Shown here in pieces: positions 39,501 through 44,242 of a stretch of DNA of 64,000 bases (the stretch's first letter is position 1; every line of letters begins with the position of its first letter). The DNA is from Lycorma delicatula (Eukaryota > Arthropoda > Insecta > Hemiptera > Fulgoridae). The DNA lies in the NCBI RefSeq assembly GCF_047948215.1, contig NC_134457.1, positions 85,288,898-85,352,897 of the forward strand, given 5' to 3'. The position numbers and the translations under genes were made by a program. The notes under the pieces were generated by a model. The model was not told the origin of the DNA, searched no databases, and was given only the letters and a program-made list of their open reading frames with translations.

Positions 39501-39858
39501 TTCTGCATATATATGCAATATATAAGATCTGTATTATTTTTATTACAGGTATGCACCTGAATCATTAGAGAGTGGAAAATTTTCTACACGTTCAGATGTT
39601 TGGTCATATGGTGTGACATTATTTGAAATGTTTTCTTATGGTGAAGATCCATGCTTGAGTGTACTTAAGGATGATTCTGAACTGGATCAAGCTAAACTGT
39701 TAATGGCATTAAAAAGTGGAGCAAGATTACCATGCCCTCCCACATGCCCACAAAATATATATGTTGATATCATATCTCCATGTTGGAAATATGATTCCCA
39801 TATGCGTATAAGCTTTGCAGAACTATCTGAACAAATTAAACTTTTTCAAAATAGCTGA
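1812..39858 (+). CDS. hop: JAK family tyrosine kinase (hopscotch-like), C-terminal half, 13 exons placed
   Basis: This is the gene-level entry for a Janus kinase, the cytoplasmic tyrosine kinase that binds cytokine receptors (Domeless in insects) and phosphorylates STAT. Placed exons are 1812-1933, 10755-10879, 16526-16738, 18065-18189, 20774-20930, 22792-22939, 26630-26758, 28509-28615, 30596-30760, 31756-31899, 33688-33855, 37948-38117 and 39549-39858. All introns are GT-AG. The phases fit at every junction except the first, where a short exon seems to be missing. The order is linker, JH2 pseudokinase (HGN and DPG motifs), a linker of about 120 residues, then the JH1 kinase ([13 protein letters not shown]), which is the diagnostic JAK tandem-kinase layout. 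The FERM and SH2 exons are expected upstream of the window. Other tandem-kinase proteins are ruled out by the HGN/DPG pair and the tandem activation-loop tyrosines. The symbol hop is given by orthology with flies; the arthropod-neutral name is JAK. Confidence 0.93.
2163..4560 (+). mobile_element. Mariner-family relic split by another insertion
   Basis: The 5' half (2240-2535) reads [20 protein letters not shown] and NDGMVRKW, the SETMAR-type paired HTH, then NVHDWHRSG and VDENIKES. The 3' half (3870-4560) resumes with [20 protein letters not shown]. That is the first catalytic DETW block with the aspartate and glutamate changed. It continues with a GFCC version of the GVVLLHDN block and the [11 protein letters not shown] and YHLFLHVK regions in shifting frames. 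Stops and frameshifts are frequent. About 1.3 kb of unrelated sequence (roughly 2540-3865) separates the halves. Confidence 0.75.
2560..3840 (-). mobile_element. DDE transposon relic nested in the mariner copy
   Basis: The minus strand encodes [13 protein letters not shown] and [18 protein letters not shown]. This is the FSDEAWFHLxGYVNSQNxRxW block of a Tc1/mariner-superfamily transposase that is abundant in insects. The C-terminal part is decayed toward 2580. The block is broken by a frameshift near 3145-3180. Exact ends were not found. The mariner halves on both sides are on the opposite strand and in order, so this element inserted later. Confidence 0.65.
4600..5119. other. AT-rich intron sequence
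   Basis: Nothing is recognised between the mariner relics. Confidence 0.4.
5120..5640 (-). mobile_element. Mariner-family deletion derivative
   Basis: The minus strand starts with an HTH match ([28 protein letters not shown]). It runs through [12 protein letters not shown] and [20 protein letters not shown], then jumps directly to [15 protein letters not shown]. In another frame it ends [19 protein letters not shown]. The central catalytic segment around the first aspartate is missing. The copy is therefore internally deleted and non-autonomous. Confidence 0.75.
5925..6335. repeat. Dispersed repeat with tacttccttNNNNNaagtaaagga start
   Basis: Two starts of the same sequence lie close together. 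One is at 5928 (tacttccttctatgaagtaaaggaa, then tgattgcgaaag). The other is at 6011 (tacttccttgtgtaaagtaaaggaa, then tgatcgcgaaac). Both begin with a small palindrome (ttcctt...aaagga). The second copy runs through a TA/TG microsatellite near 6120-6155 to about 6335 (ggttcgaatcagacttcatctttt). The two-copy structure is visible; the class is unknown. A related fragment (caaggaagtcatatgg) occurs at 7675. Confidence 0.55.
6340..7724. other. Low-complexity AT-rich intron
   Basis: It contains poly-T/A tracts and, at 6960-7190, several imperfect pyrimidine-rich repeats of a ttttattcttcc...ttcttcctctttatatt type. No coding sequence is supported. Confidence 0.45.
7725..9050 (+). mobile_element. Near full-length mariner relic with terminal inverted repeats
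   Basis: The terminal inverted repeats match at their core: ttttttcaacctcc (ending 7747) and ggaggttgaaaaaa (9026-9039), with TA at both outer edges. Inside, the HTH reads [19 protein letters not shown]. The catalytic block reads [12 protein letters not shown] with [16 protein letters not shown] in the next frame. The order of the remaining blocks ([25 protein letters not shown], then WLGGQ-like) is as in mariners. Frameshifts and DETW-to-GETG changes make it inactive. Confidence 0.8.
9051..10754. other. AT-rich intron; candidate interval for a missing JAK exon
   Basis: No repeat or exon could be placed confidently. A short open segment at 10592-10655 has ag and gt borders, but its phases do not fit the flanking JAK exons. 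Confidence 0.4.
10755..10879 (+). CDS. hop: JAK exon: start of JH2 pseudokinase N-lobe
   Basis: The acceptor is aattatag and the donor is TCT|gtaagt. Only the frame that enters with two bases (xGT CGC AGA) is open; the other frames hit stops. It encodes [17 protein letters not shown] and then VTIKVLKAK. This matches the beta2-beta3 region of JAK pseudokinases, where vertebrate JAK2 has KIFKGV followed by LLKVL. The beta3 lysine (TIKVLK) is kept. The residues for the first part of the glycine-rich loop must come from an upstream exon. Confidence 0.88.
10985..11348 (-). pseudogene. Fragment of an uncharacterised Cys-containing insect family, copy 1
   Basis: The minus strand reads [13 protein letters not shown] near 11275. 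After a gap or frameshift it reads [16 protein letters not shown] and [15 protein letters not shown] down to about 10995. I recognise this pattern from a widespread uncharacterised insect protein family. Its usual signature runs FCYICGE, VGDQDKxWAPHxCC, PFAVPMVWREPxDHxxDCYFC. The central VGDQDK part is degraded here. Function is unknown; the cysteine pairs suggest a metal-binding module. A second copy lies at 17590-17935 on the other strand. Confidence 0.5.
11349..11546. other. JAK intron flank of the RTE insertion
   Basis: Nothing is recognised apart from the target-site duplication that begins at 11547. Confidence 0.4.
11547..11559. repeat. Target-site duplication of the RTE element, left copy
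   Basis: The 13-base sequence ggtgttttcatta lies immediately beside the poly(T) run and is identical to the copy at 14839-14851. Confidence 0.85.
11560..14838 (-). mobile_element. RTE-clade non-LTR retrotransposon, nearly full length, frameshifted
   Basis: The minus strand carries an endonuclease and a reverse transcriptase. The endonuclease spans about 14470-13570, with [11 protein letters not shown], then [11 protein letters not shown], then YQIDYIMV and [10 protein letters not shown]. The reverse transcriptase spans about 13465-11945, with [44 protein letters not shown] and [12 protein letters not shown]. The C-terminal tail [12 protein letters not shown] and SWRAASNQS ends near 11575. 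At least four frameshifts or stops separate the open segments. The 3' end is an 11-base A tail (T run at 11560-11570). The element is flanked by ggtgttttcatta on both sides. RTE clade is chosen from the endonuclease/RT order, missing RNase H and short 3' tail. Confidence 0.9.
14839..14851. repeat. Target-site duplication of the RTE element, right copy
   Basis: An identical ggtgttttcatta marks the 5' end of the minus-strand RTE element at 14838. Confidence 0.85.
14920..16030 (+). mobile_element. Mariner-family relic, SETMAR-like, copy A
   Basis: An ATG at 15024 opens [20 protein letters not shown], the HTH start, followed by [16 protein letters not shown]. Later blocks are [17 protein letters not shown] (about 15480-15530), [19 protein letters not shown] and decayed C-terminal text. 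The leader (tgacattcaaggtggcactcctg) is shared with the relic at 38395-39110, so both come from the same family. Several in-frame stops are present. Confidence 0.8.
16031..16525. other. AT-rich intron
   Basis: Nothing is recognised before the exon at 16526. Confidence 0.4.
16526..16738 (+). CDS. hop: JAK exon: JH2 pseudokinase, alphaC to alphaE
   Basis: The acceptor is gtattag and the donor is ATG|gtaatt. The exon is 71 codons in phase 0 at both ends. It encodes the alphaC to beta5 stretch ([20 protein letters not shown], then [15 protein letters not shown]) and the alphaD-alphaE helices. [12 protein letters not shown] aligns with the hinge-alphaD segment EFVKFGSLDTYL of JAK2. The open frame runs on into the intron to 16888, but the donor at 16739 is good and the next exon joins in phase. 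Confidence 0.93.
16822..16980 (+). repeat. tRNA-derived SINE fragment
   Basis: A tRNA-like segment holds the perfect internal promoter B box ggttcaaatcc (16871-16881), preceded by agtggcagattagt as a possible A box. An unrelated tail follows (acatgcaattttt...). Another copy with ggttcaaata is at 39150-39235. The tRNA fold is degenerate, so this is not a functional tRNA gene. Confidence 0.5.
16981..17589. other. Intron, nothing firmly recognised
   Basis: A G run (gggggggaaaaagg near 17064) and moderately complex sequence lead into the Cys-family fragment. No coding call is possible. Confidence 0.35.
17590..17935 (+). pseudogene. Fragment of an uncharacterised Cys-containing insect family, copy 2
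   Basis: The plus strand reads [15 protein letters not shown] near 17610. After a frameshift it reads [29 protein letters not shown] and [20 protein letters not shown], with a stop at 17861. A GFSVKK-like tail follows. Order and spacing match the family described at 10985-11348. Cysteines that are usually paired are partly lost (YIL for YIC, IYY for ICC), so it is a decayed copy. It lies in a JAK intron, just before the exon with the HGN motif. Confidence 0.55.
18065..18189 (+). CDS. hop: JAK exon: JH2 catalytic-loop region with HGN and DPG
   Basis: The acceptor is tgtgtag and the donor is GA|gtgagt. It enters in phase 0 and leaves two bases (GA) for the next exon. The catalytic-loop motif reads HGN (18083-18091) instead of HRD, and the metal-binding motif reads DPG (18155-18163) instead of DFG. 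Both changes are hallmarks of JAK pseudokinase (JH2) domains, which bind nucleotide but mainly autoinhibit JH1. This exon is the best single evidence that the gene is a JAK. Confidence 0.95.
18190..20773. other. JAK intron, 2.6 kb, nothing recognised
   Basis: AT-rich sequence without transposase, LINE or exon signatures that I can support. Confidence 0.45.
20774..20930 (+). CDS. hop: JAK exon: JH2 pseudokinase C-lobe, APE to alphaG
   Basis: The acceptor is ttttttag and the donor is TCT|gtatgt. One entering base completes a GAT codon with the previous exon. It encodes [10 protein letters not shown] followed by [17 protein letters not shown]. These match IPWVPPE and DKWSFGTTLWEICSGGD of JAK2 JH2. 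The C-lobe core aspartate of alphaF is kept. Confidence 0.94.
20931..22791. other. JAK intron, nothing recognised
   Basis: AT-rich. The short open frames at 21797-22156 show no conserved features. Confidence 0.45.
22792..22939 (+). CDS. hop: JAK exon: end of JH2 pseudokinase
   Basis: The acceptor is cttttccag and the donor is CAAG|gtatga. It enters in phase 0 and leaves one base. It encodes the alphaH-alphaI helices of the pseudokinase: [16 protein letters not shown] and [10 protein letters not shown]. The CW..DPxxR pattern is the conserved kinase subdomain XI arginine motif. The reading frame continues into the intron to about 23040, but the phase to the next exon (G+TG) supports the donor at 22940. 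Confidence 0.93.
22940..24199. other. JAK intron, nothing recognised
   Basis: AT-rich unique sequence up to the SINE-like repeat at 24205. Confidence 0.4.
24205..24460 (+). repeat. tRNA-derived SINE-like repeat, long copy
   Basis: A tRNA-like head (ctgagttgatctggtggtaaaatcg, an A box-like start, and gagcttcaaatcgtag, a B box-like element) is followed by a body. The body contains ctttggtggtttgtctcaaatta and ctcaggaatggttggtccgag. That body recurs at 56430-56560 (ctttggtggttgggtttcaatta, ctcaggaatggtcgaactgag), which shows it is a dispersed repeat. Confidence 0.6.
24461..25338. other. JAK intron, nothing recognised
   Basis: AT-rich; the open frame at 24813-25019 is compositionally random. Confidence 0.4.
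25339..26427. mobile_element. Foldback element with arms of about 275 bp
   Basis: Sequence 25339-25613 returns in reverse complement at about 25697-26427. The outermost arms read atccaaaaaaaattacaatg and its complement cattgtaattttttttggat. Inner matching segments include cattccacatagtaagc against ttattatgtggaacgc, and a mirrored tctattattg block. Both ends are followed by TA, as for TA-targeting elements. The unpaired centre is only about 85 bp and there is no open frame, so it is a non-autonomous foldback/MITE. The right arm is interrupted by about 430 bp of foreign sequence. Confidence 0.8.
25871..26303. mobile_element. Insertion inside the right arm of the foldback element
   Basis: This block has no partner in the left arm. 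It is bordered by agtgtca on the left (25864-25870) and a second agtgtca on the right (26304-26310). It contains gtataaagagaaattgcacg and ttgttttatttcatcatcaac, which look like an LTR promoter/R region. A solo LTR is possible, but TG...CA ends are not clear. Confidence 0.45.
26630..26758 (+). CDS. hop: JAK exon: JH2-JH1 linker, part 1
   Basis: The acceptor is tttttcag and the donor is GGAG|gtaaca. It enters with two bases and leaves one. It encodes [17 protein letters not shown] and a serine/threonine/aspartate-rich tail ([20 protein letters not shown]). No domain is recognised. It belongs to the JH2-JH1 linker, and phase agreement with both neighbours supports it. Confidence 0.86.
26759..27000. 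other. JAK intron segment
   Basis: Nothing is recognised. Confidence 0.3.
27005..27092. repeat. Compound inverted repeat
   Basis: Two inverted pairs overlap. catacaaatctgtagt (27006-27021) pairs with actacagatttgtatg (27060-27075). ttctatgttagaagagccatac (27029-27050) pairs with its perfect complement at 27071-27092. Together they could form alternative hairpins or a cruciform. No gene is associated. Confidence 0.75.
27545..27577. repeat. TA microsatellite
   Basis: A tandem (ta)n tract lies within tgtgtatatatat...tatgtat. Confidence 0.8.
27605..27885. repeat. Possible short MITE with aaaccacctagta ends
   Basis: ttaataaaccacctagta near 27606-27623 is the reverse complement of tactaggtggtttatttagta near 27861-27881 with little mismatch. 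The inner flanks (catatcttacctta and taaggtatgt) also pair loosely. No target duplication was confirmed. Confidence 0.4.
28509..28615 (+). CDS. hop: JAK exon: JH2-JH1 linker, part 2 (Asn-rich)
   Basis: The acceptor is ttttacag and the donor is AAG|gtacaa. It enters with two bases, completing a glycine codon, and ends in phase 0. It encodes about 36 residues with an asparagine run ([16 protein letters not shown]). It is low complexity with no known domain. The call depends on splice signals and phase rather than on similarity, so an alternative exon here cannot be excluded. Confidence 0.8.
28820..29064. repeat. Dispersed 240-bp repeat, copy 1
   Basis: The sequence from gtggaatggttcactgttactctgccc to acatgtgcaatggtgtaa reappears at 31166-31408 with roughly nine of ten bases identical. 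No open frame is present. The two direct copies bracket the JAK exon at 30596-30760. Confidence 0.8.
29136..30043 (-). mobile_element. Mariner-family deletion derivative with inverted repeats over 200 bp
   Basis: Bases 29136-29349 are the approximate reverse complement of 29839-30043. The ends read gaggtctctttagaaaataaccgaacg and its mirror cagttattttctgaacagacctc. The centre on the minus strand carries broken mariner transposase text: [31 protein letters not shown] and [16 protein letters not shown]. The last matches the mariner ITGDETWVYGYDPETK block. The C-terminal half is absent. Confidence 0.8.
30044..30595. other. JAK intron
   Basis: A TA microsatellite at 30053-30067 lies at the transposon border. 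Nothing else is recognised apart from the T-rich acceptor tract. Confidence 0.4.
30596..30760 (+). CDS. hop: JAK exon: JH2-JH1 linker end and JH1 glycine loop start
   Basis: The acceptor is cttacag and the donor is CAG|gtataa. The exon is 55 codons, phase 0 at both ends. It encodes a Ser/Thr-rich segment with five threonines in a row (ACT repeats), then [12 protein letters not shown]. That is JH1 strand beta1 and the first glycine of the nucleotide-binding loop, which is finished by GFYGEV in the next exon. Confidence 0.92.
31166..31408. repeat. Dispersed 240-bp repeat, copy 2
   Basis: A direct copy of 28820-29064 with the same orientation and scattered substitutions plus a few small gaps. 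Segments such as ggctaaacatattatattgtagcct are unchanged. It is probably a SINE or MITE of unknown family. Confidence 0.8.
31756..31899 (+). CDS. hop: JAK exon: JH1 kinase N-lobe (glycine loop, VAVK, alphaC)
   Basis: The acceptor is attcag and the donor is AAG|gtacta. The exon is 48 codons in phase 0. It encodes [11 protein letters not shown], completing the GxGxxGxV loop. It also carries the ATP-anchoring lysine in [10 protein letters not shown] (AAG at 31831-31833) and the alphaC glutamate in [10 protein letters not shown]. All N-lobe residues needed for catalysis are present, which marks JH1 as an active kinase. Confidence 0.96.
31900..33687. other. JAK intron, 1.8 kb, nothing recognised
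   Basis: AT-rich. It has a small inverted repeat at 31969-32003 (tttgtacttttttctaaaagtacaaattt) and no coding sequence. Confidence 0.45.
33688..33855 (+). CDS. hop: JAK exon: JH1 kinase beta4 to alphaE
   Basis: The acceptor is tttttgcag and the donor is CAG|gtttaa. The exon is 56 codons in phase 0. It encodes [14 protein letters not shown], the hinge [16 protein letters not shown] and alpha[11 protein letters not shown]. This aligns with LQHDNIVKYKGVC and LIMEYLPYGSLRDYL of JAK2 JH1. Confidence 0.96.
33856..35099. other. JAK intron
   Basis: A TA microsatellite at 34535-34558 and poly-T tracts. No element is recognised. Confidence 0.4.
35105..35144. repeat. Perfect 18-bp hairpin
   Basis: tagtatattaggatcatt (35105-35122) and its exact complement (35127-35144) are separated by four bases (caga). 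The A/T content near the base argues against a transcription terminator role in an insect. It may be the joined ends of a small transposon. Confidence 0.75.
35590..36240 (+). mobile_element. Mariner-family relic, C-terminal two thirds
   Basis: Recognisable blocks in order are [32 protein letters not shown] (for VMATVFWD in another frame), [11 protein letters not shown] (for VLFHQDNAPAH) and FCITKFGSQ. The last is [20 protein letters not shown], then [13 protein letters not shown] near 36130-36230, matching KKWLxGKRF, AETxxYFAELDxxYY. Several stops break it. It lies in the large intron before the catalytic-loop exon. Confidence 0.75.
36241..36990. other. JAK intron
   Basis: Nothing is recognised. 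Confidence 0.35.
36991..37637 (+). mobile_element. DDE transposon relic, 3' transposase end with short inverted ends
   Basis: Ends caaaaagaatgatc (36991-37004) and ggtcattcttttg (37625-37637) are inverted. Internally, broken frames around 37290-37480 give [13 protein letters not shown] for a WPPRSPDxTPCDFFLWG-type block, then [25 protein letters not shown] and [11 protein letters not shown]. This is the C-terminal pattern of the insect DDE family also seen at 44243-45572 and 2560-3840. The first part of the transposase is deleted. Confidence 0.65.
37948..38117 (+). CDS. hop: JAK exon: JH1 catalytic loop, DFG and activation loop
   Basis: The acceptor is a long T tract then atcaag; the donor is TG|gtatga. 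It enters in phase 0 and leaves two bases. It begins [19 protein letters not shown], with the catalytic aspartate in CAT AGA GAT at 37981-37989. DFG lies at 38041-38049. Tandem activation-loop tyrosines lie at 38077-38082 (NNYYIL). HRDLAARN is the protein tyrosine kinase form, and the YY pair is the JAK autophosphorylation site. Confidence 0.97.
38395..39110 (+). mobile_element. Mariner-family relic, copy B
   Basis: It shares its leader and N-terminal sequence with the relic at 14920-16030 (ttcaggttggcattcctg; [20 protein letters not shown]). Later blocks are [25 protein letters not shown] and [11 protein letters not shown], before it stops near 39110. It is more decayed than copy A and has lost its 3' end. 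Confidence 0.75.
39140..39240 (+). repeat. tRNA-derived SINE fragment
   Basis: gtggtttttgtctttcgtctgttagattttgggttcaaata contains a near-consensus B box (ggttcaaat at 39187-39195). The tail ctggcttggcatttttccc is similar in style to the fragment at 16822-16980. Confidence 0.45.
39549..39858 (+). CDS. hop: JAK terminal exon: JH1 C-lobe and stop codon
   Basis: The acceptor is tattacag. One entering base completes a TGG codon, giving VKWYAPESL, as in the FWYAPESL of JAK2. It then encodes [19 protein letters not shown] and the subdomain XI region ending EQIKLFQNS with TGA at 39856-39858. The domain ends within a few residues of the stop, as in other JAKs. An AATAAA lies 10 bases after the stop (39868-39873), probably too close to be the only signal; others occur at 40629 and further on. 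Confidence 0.96.
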
Positions 39859-42800
39859 ATTTATAAAAATAAAAAATTAACTTAAAGGTAAATTAGCTCT
39901 CTTGTTTAAATACACATTGATTATTTGTGTAATCTGCATATGTTTATAGATTTTATAACATCAAGAATACAATTATTTGAATACTTTCAATTTATTGCAT
40001 TAAGTTCATTGACAAATTTGAGAAAATGTGCACATGAATATGTTAAAAGTTGTTATCAGCAGTCTGTAAAATAAGCATTATTAAACTTTAATTTTGCAAA
40101 GATTTCTAAGAAAGTTTAGGCCAAATTTTTCTCTGGCAAAGTATCTGGAAAAAATACATCTTATCAGAGGAACTCCCTCTCGGGGTTATTGTCCCCTTCT
40201 TTTTCTTCTCCTTTCCTTATTATTTAGTTCATCACTTGGTTGGATGTACATCATGGGAATTAGGTCAGCCATCACCCAAGTTCCATCTGAGATATTACAT
40301 TAGCAGCACCTATTAGTAGCCCACAGGGCAACCACCAGTTTATTAGAGCTAAGTAGGACTCTTTACTAATGGAATTGTCTGTCTCAGTATCATATCCAGA
40401 AATTGTACAAAAAACCAAAGTAACAGCCAGTTTGGTAAAGCCAGATCTGTTGTAGTCAGGTCTGTTGTAGTCTTTAAATTTCATATGGAAAAATGACTGG
40501 AAACTTTATTGAAGTCATTTCAAAGATGTTGACATCTTGGAATGTCAACATAATCAGAATGATATTATTATATCTAGTATAAAACGTAATTAATTTCTTC
40601 TTAGATTATTTAATTACAAAACTTTTATAATAAAGCCATTTCACAGTAGTTGTTTTAAAGTTATTTTATATGGAAACCAGATTTGCAGATGAAAGTAGCA
40701 ATTGTTTTCTGTTAAAATGAGTGATCAATGACAGAAGATCTGAACTGGAAAAAGTTGTTTCTTCCAGTGTTTCAGGATGTTCTGTGTCTGTTATTCAGTA
40801 ATTTTCTAGTTTGCTTTACAGCCCATGTATCATTCACTTTATTTTTAAGAATTTTTATCAAAATGTAATTTTGACCTGAAATTGAATTCAGTTGACCAAG
40901 GTTTGAACAGAATTAAAATTAAATGAACATTATCTACATGTAGAATCGTACATGTATACATGTTGGATATCTAAATTAGTCCTTTTAGGGCCAATTGGAA
41001 CTTTTTTTTGTCTTTCACCAGTTTTGGTTATATAAATATGATCTATAAAAAAAAATCATGCTGGCTATTAAGTGCTATGAGACCCCAATATACACCCAAG
41101 TCTGAAAAATGTAAAACATAATGAGTGGTTTCATTTGCTACATTCAGGTTCCTAAGCTCTAACTCATTTTTAATGGCATTTATCTTTTTTAGCAAAAATA
41201 TACATACTTCCTAACTGTCATATAATAAAAATTCAATTTATAAATACACATTAATGATGTTATAAACTATTATATCAACTATAGTATTTATTTTGTTAAA
41301 ATGTGAATTGAGGAATAGTTTTTATTACAGTTGCTTTTTTTTTAAGTCAGGTTAACACTTATCCTAAAGACATTTTTATTTCATTTTCTTTATTCATAAG
41401 TTTTCTGTTGTATGATATGCTTTTATTAATTCTTAGCAGCTATATTTTAAAACTAAAATTTAAGAAATAATATATTTTTATGACATCAGTACTATATGAC
41501 TGTATTAGTCATACTGCAATGAATACAAGTATTGTGATCTCTAATATTTTATGTGCCAATAATTAATGTTTTATTTTCTTAATACAACTCAGAGAATTAA
41601 AAAAATTTCTGAACTGAGAAATTTTATTATCAGTAGTAGTAGTAGTAACATTTTTATTTACTTTGTTAGATTATTCATAGATGTACCGATAAAACTTATT
41701 TTTTCATGTGAATTTTTATGTTAGATGTTATTTTTATCAGTAATAAATAAAAAACTGATTTTTCTGTTAATCATGATTTTTTTTTCTTTTTAAAAATGTT
41801 TATATATAAATTTAGGCTGATATACATATCTATGTGAACATTCAGGTAAGGTTCAAAGTTTACTTAAGTTGTTTTACCAAAAATTTACAGAGTTAAAATT
41901 TGTCAGTACATTAATCTGAACTTTTTGGTTAAATTGACTGTGTTTGTTAACATTTTATTGATGATTATTTTAACAAGAAATTTCAAGGTAATGTGCTGTT
42001 CAATTTTTTTTAAATTTGTAATGTTTCTGGCAAAAAAAATTTTTGGACATTCACTTTAAACAACGCTTGAATGTAAACTAAACAGCAGACACTGTAGTTA
42101 ATCTGATTTGATGTAAAAAGCTTTAAATCTCAAATACTGCATTCATGTACAATTCTGATGTACATTTCCAGTTGGTAGATAGCCCTTTTTTTTTTAAATG
42201 GCTATACTTTGTACCATTATGTTACACAATTTCCTTTAATATAAAATTTCATGACTTAATTTTTTTGTTAATTAGCTTAATAATCCTTTCCCACCAATTA
42301 GATGTATTACCCTCAGCGCACTGAATACTGAAAGAAATCATTAATTCCAATTGAAGTTAAATCATTTAATATATCAATTAATGCTCGACACTAATAGTAA
42401 AGATTTTCATTTAGTCTTAGCATTATAAAAAATTGATGCAAGTATGCTCTACATCCATATCATTTATTTTTTTTTTTTTTGGTCAGCACATAACTGAGTA
42501 ACCATTTTTAATGGAACTTCTTTTTACCATAAAATTGTGAATTGCAAGTGAAATGTTTGTAACTATGATTGAAAAATATTTTATCTTCTAACACCAAATA
42601 ATTTATGAGCATTCTGCATTTTAATAATAATTGTTTTATTTTAATTTGTTTTGCTGATCTGTTTTTCTGCAAACATAAAGTTATGTTTAAACAAAATAAT
42701 TAAAATGTAAAAAACAAAACACAAAGTTTGCAGTAACATGCAGAAACATTTTTGAGATTTTAAATATGGTCCTGCCTCCTCCCTCTCTTTAATGAAATAG

Positions 42801-44242
42801 TTATTTTTTTATCAAGAGATCCGTTGTGCATTTAATAGAAGTTATTAATTTTTTTTTTAATTACCTATATGGTTTTATAATTTTTCTTTGTAAAAATAAT
42901 ATTTACTACTTCCATGAGTCTGTGTTGATAATACATGACTCATCTGACTGAATTCAGAAACGACAGTAATATTTTATAAAGAAAACAGAATCAGAATTTT
43001 ACTACTGTTATTTTTATAATAGGAGGATTATCTTATCTTCAAAAAATAAGGATTGAAATTATTTATTTTCTTATGTTCTTTCTATCTAATCTATTTTTAT
43101 TAATCTCAATAAATAAATATAAAATATAACAATAGTTTTAAACATCCACCAAACAAAAAAATAGTTTTATGAAAAAAGAAACACATTTGTGCTATTAAAC
43201 TGTTAATGTCAACTAATTCTTAATACTGATTGTTCCAAAAAGACACAATATTATTTCTCTCTTTCTTGCACAGTAGTCGCAGGTTAGTTATATTCGGTAA
43301 TATTTGTCTTCCATATTTTATCACTGCAATAGTATTATGTTGCTTATTTATTGTTATATTTTCTGAGCTCTTTTTTTTAGTAAAAAAAAAGGTTATCTCA
43401 TTTTGTTAACAAAACAAATATATCTCTGTAATTAAGAACAAATCTGAACTATTGGCAGTCATGCAGAAAAATATAATTTTTATTAAAATAATGTATTTTG
43501 TTAAGTTTTGGAGAATTTAAATCTTATTACAATGATATTTTATCAAATAATTAATATTTTTTGTCAGCATAATGATAGCATTATTAGTAAAAAAGAAATC
43601 GTATGTTATTACATATTATTATCATTAATAGAAATGATTTTAATCAGTTGTTATCAATAATTTTTACACTTTGTTAATTTTTTTGTTGTAAAATTATAGT
43701 GGTCATACTTCTTGGTTAAACAATTTAAAAGTTTTTCTTGTATAATGTCATTTTATAGAAATTGTTTTTTGCCTTGGCAATATATATTATTAAAAATATA
43801 CTCTTCATTATGTGTTCATTAATTCAGTATTAAGTTGTTTTTTGCTGTTTTTGTTTTTCTTAAAAATTATTTAGTTTCTCTACCTCTTAATGAGCATCTG
43901 TTCATCTTTTTTAGATCCTGACTGTAATTATAAAAGCTTAAATTTTGTTAACATTGTTCCTCTGAACACAGTTTATATGATCAAAATATGTTTAATTTGT
44001 TTACTATATTCTTATTTATATTTCATTTTGTTGTTAAATATATGTTTATATACGTTATTTTTTAATTAAAATATTAAATAAATGTTCAGCTTTATATTAT
44101 TTTTATTCCTGTCTAAAAGTAGCTTTGTTATTTTGTTAATAAAGCATATTAATCTGTATTATTAGTTGTTTTGATAACATGATGAATATACAATTTCAAA
44201 ATGAATATAAGTTATGTAATATTTCTCAGCTTTCATATACAG
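39859..44242. other. JAK 3' untranslated region and intergenic sequence
   Basis: The 3' UTR extent is not defined. AATAAA hexamers occur at 39868 and 40629, with others later (near 41747 and 44078). No repeat or conserved coding sequence is recognised. The open frame on the minus strand at 40272-40484 is somewhat less AT-rich but matches nothing I know. Confidence 0.45.

Noticed and set aside
40272..40484. Minus-strand open frame downstream of JAK
   Set aside because: No recognised family. It may be worn repeat DNA, and it lies in the likely JAK 3' UTR.
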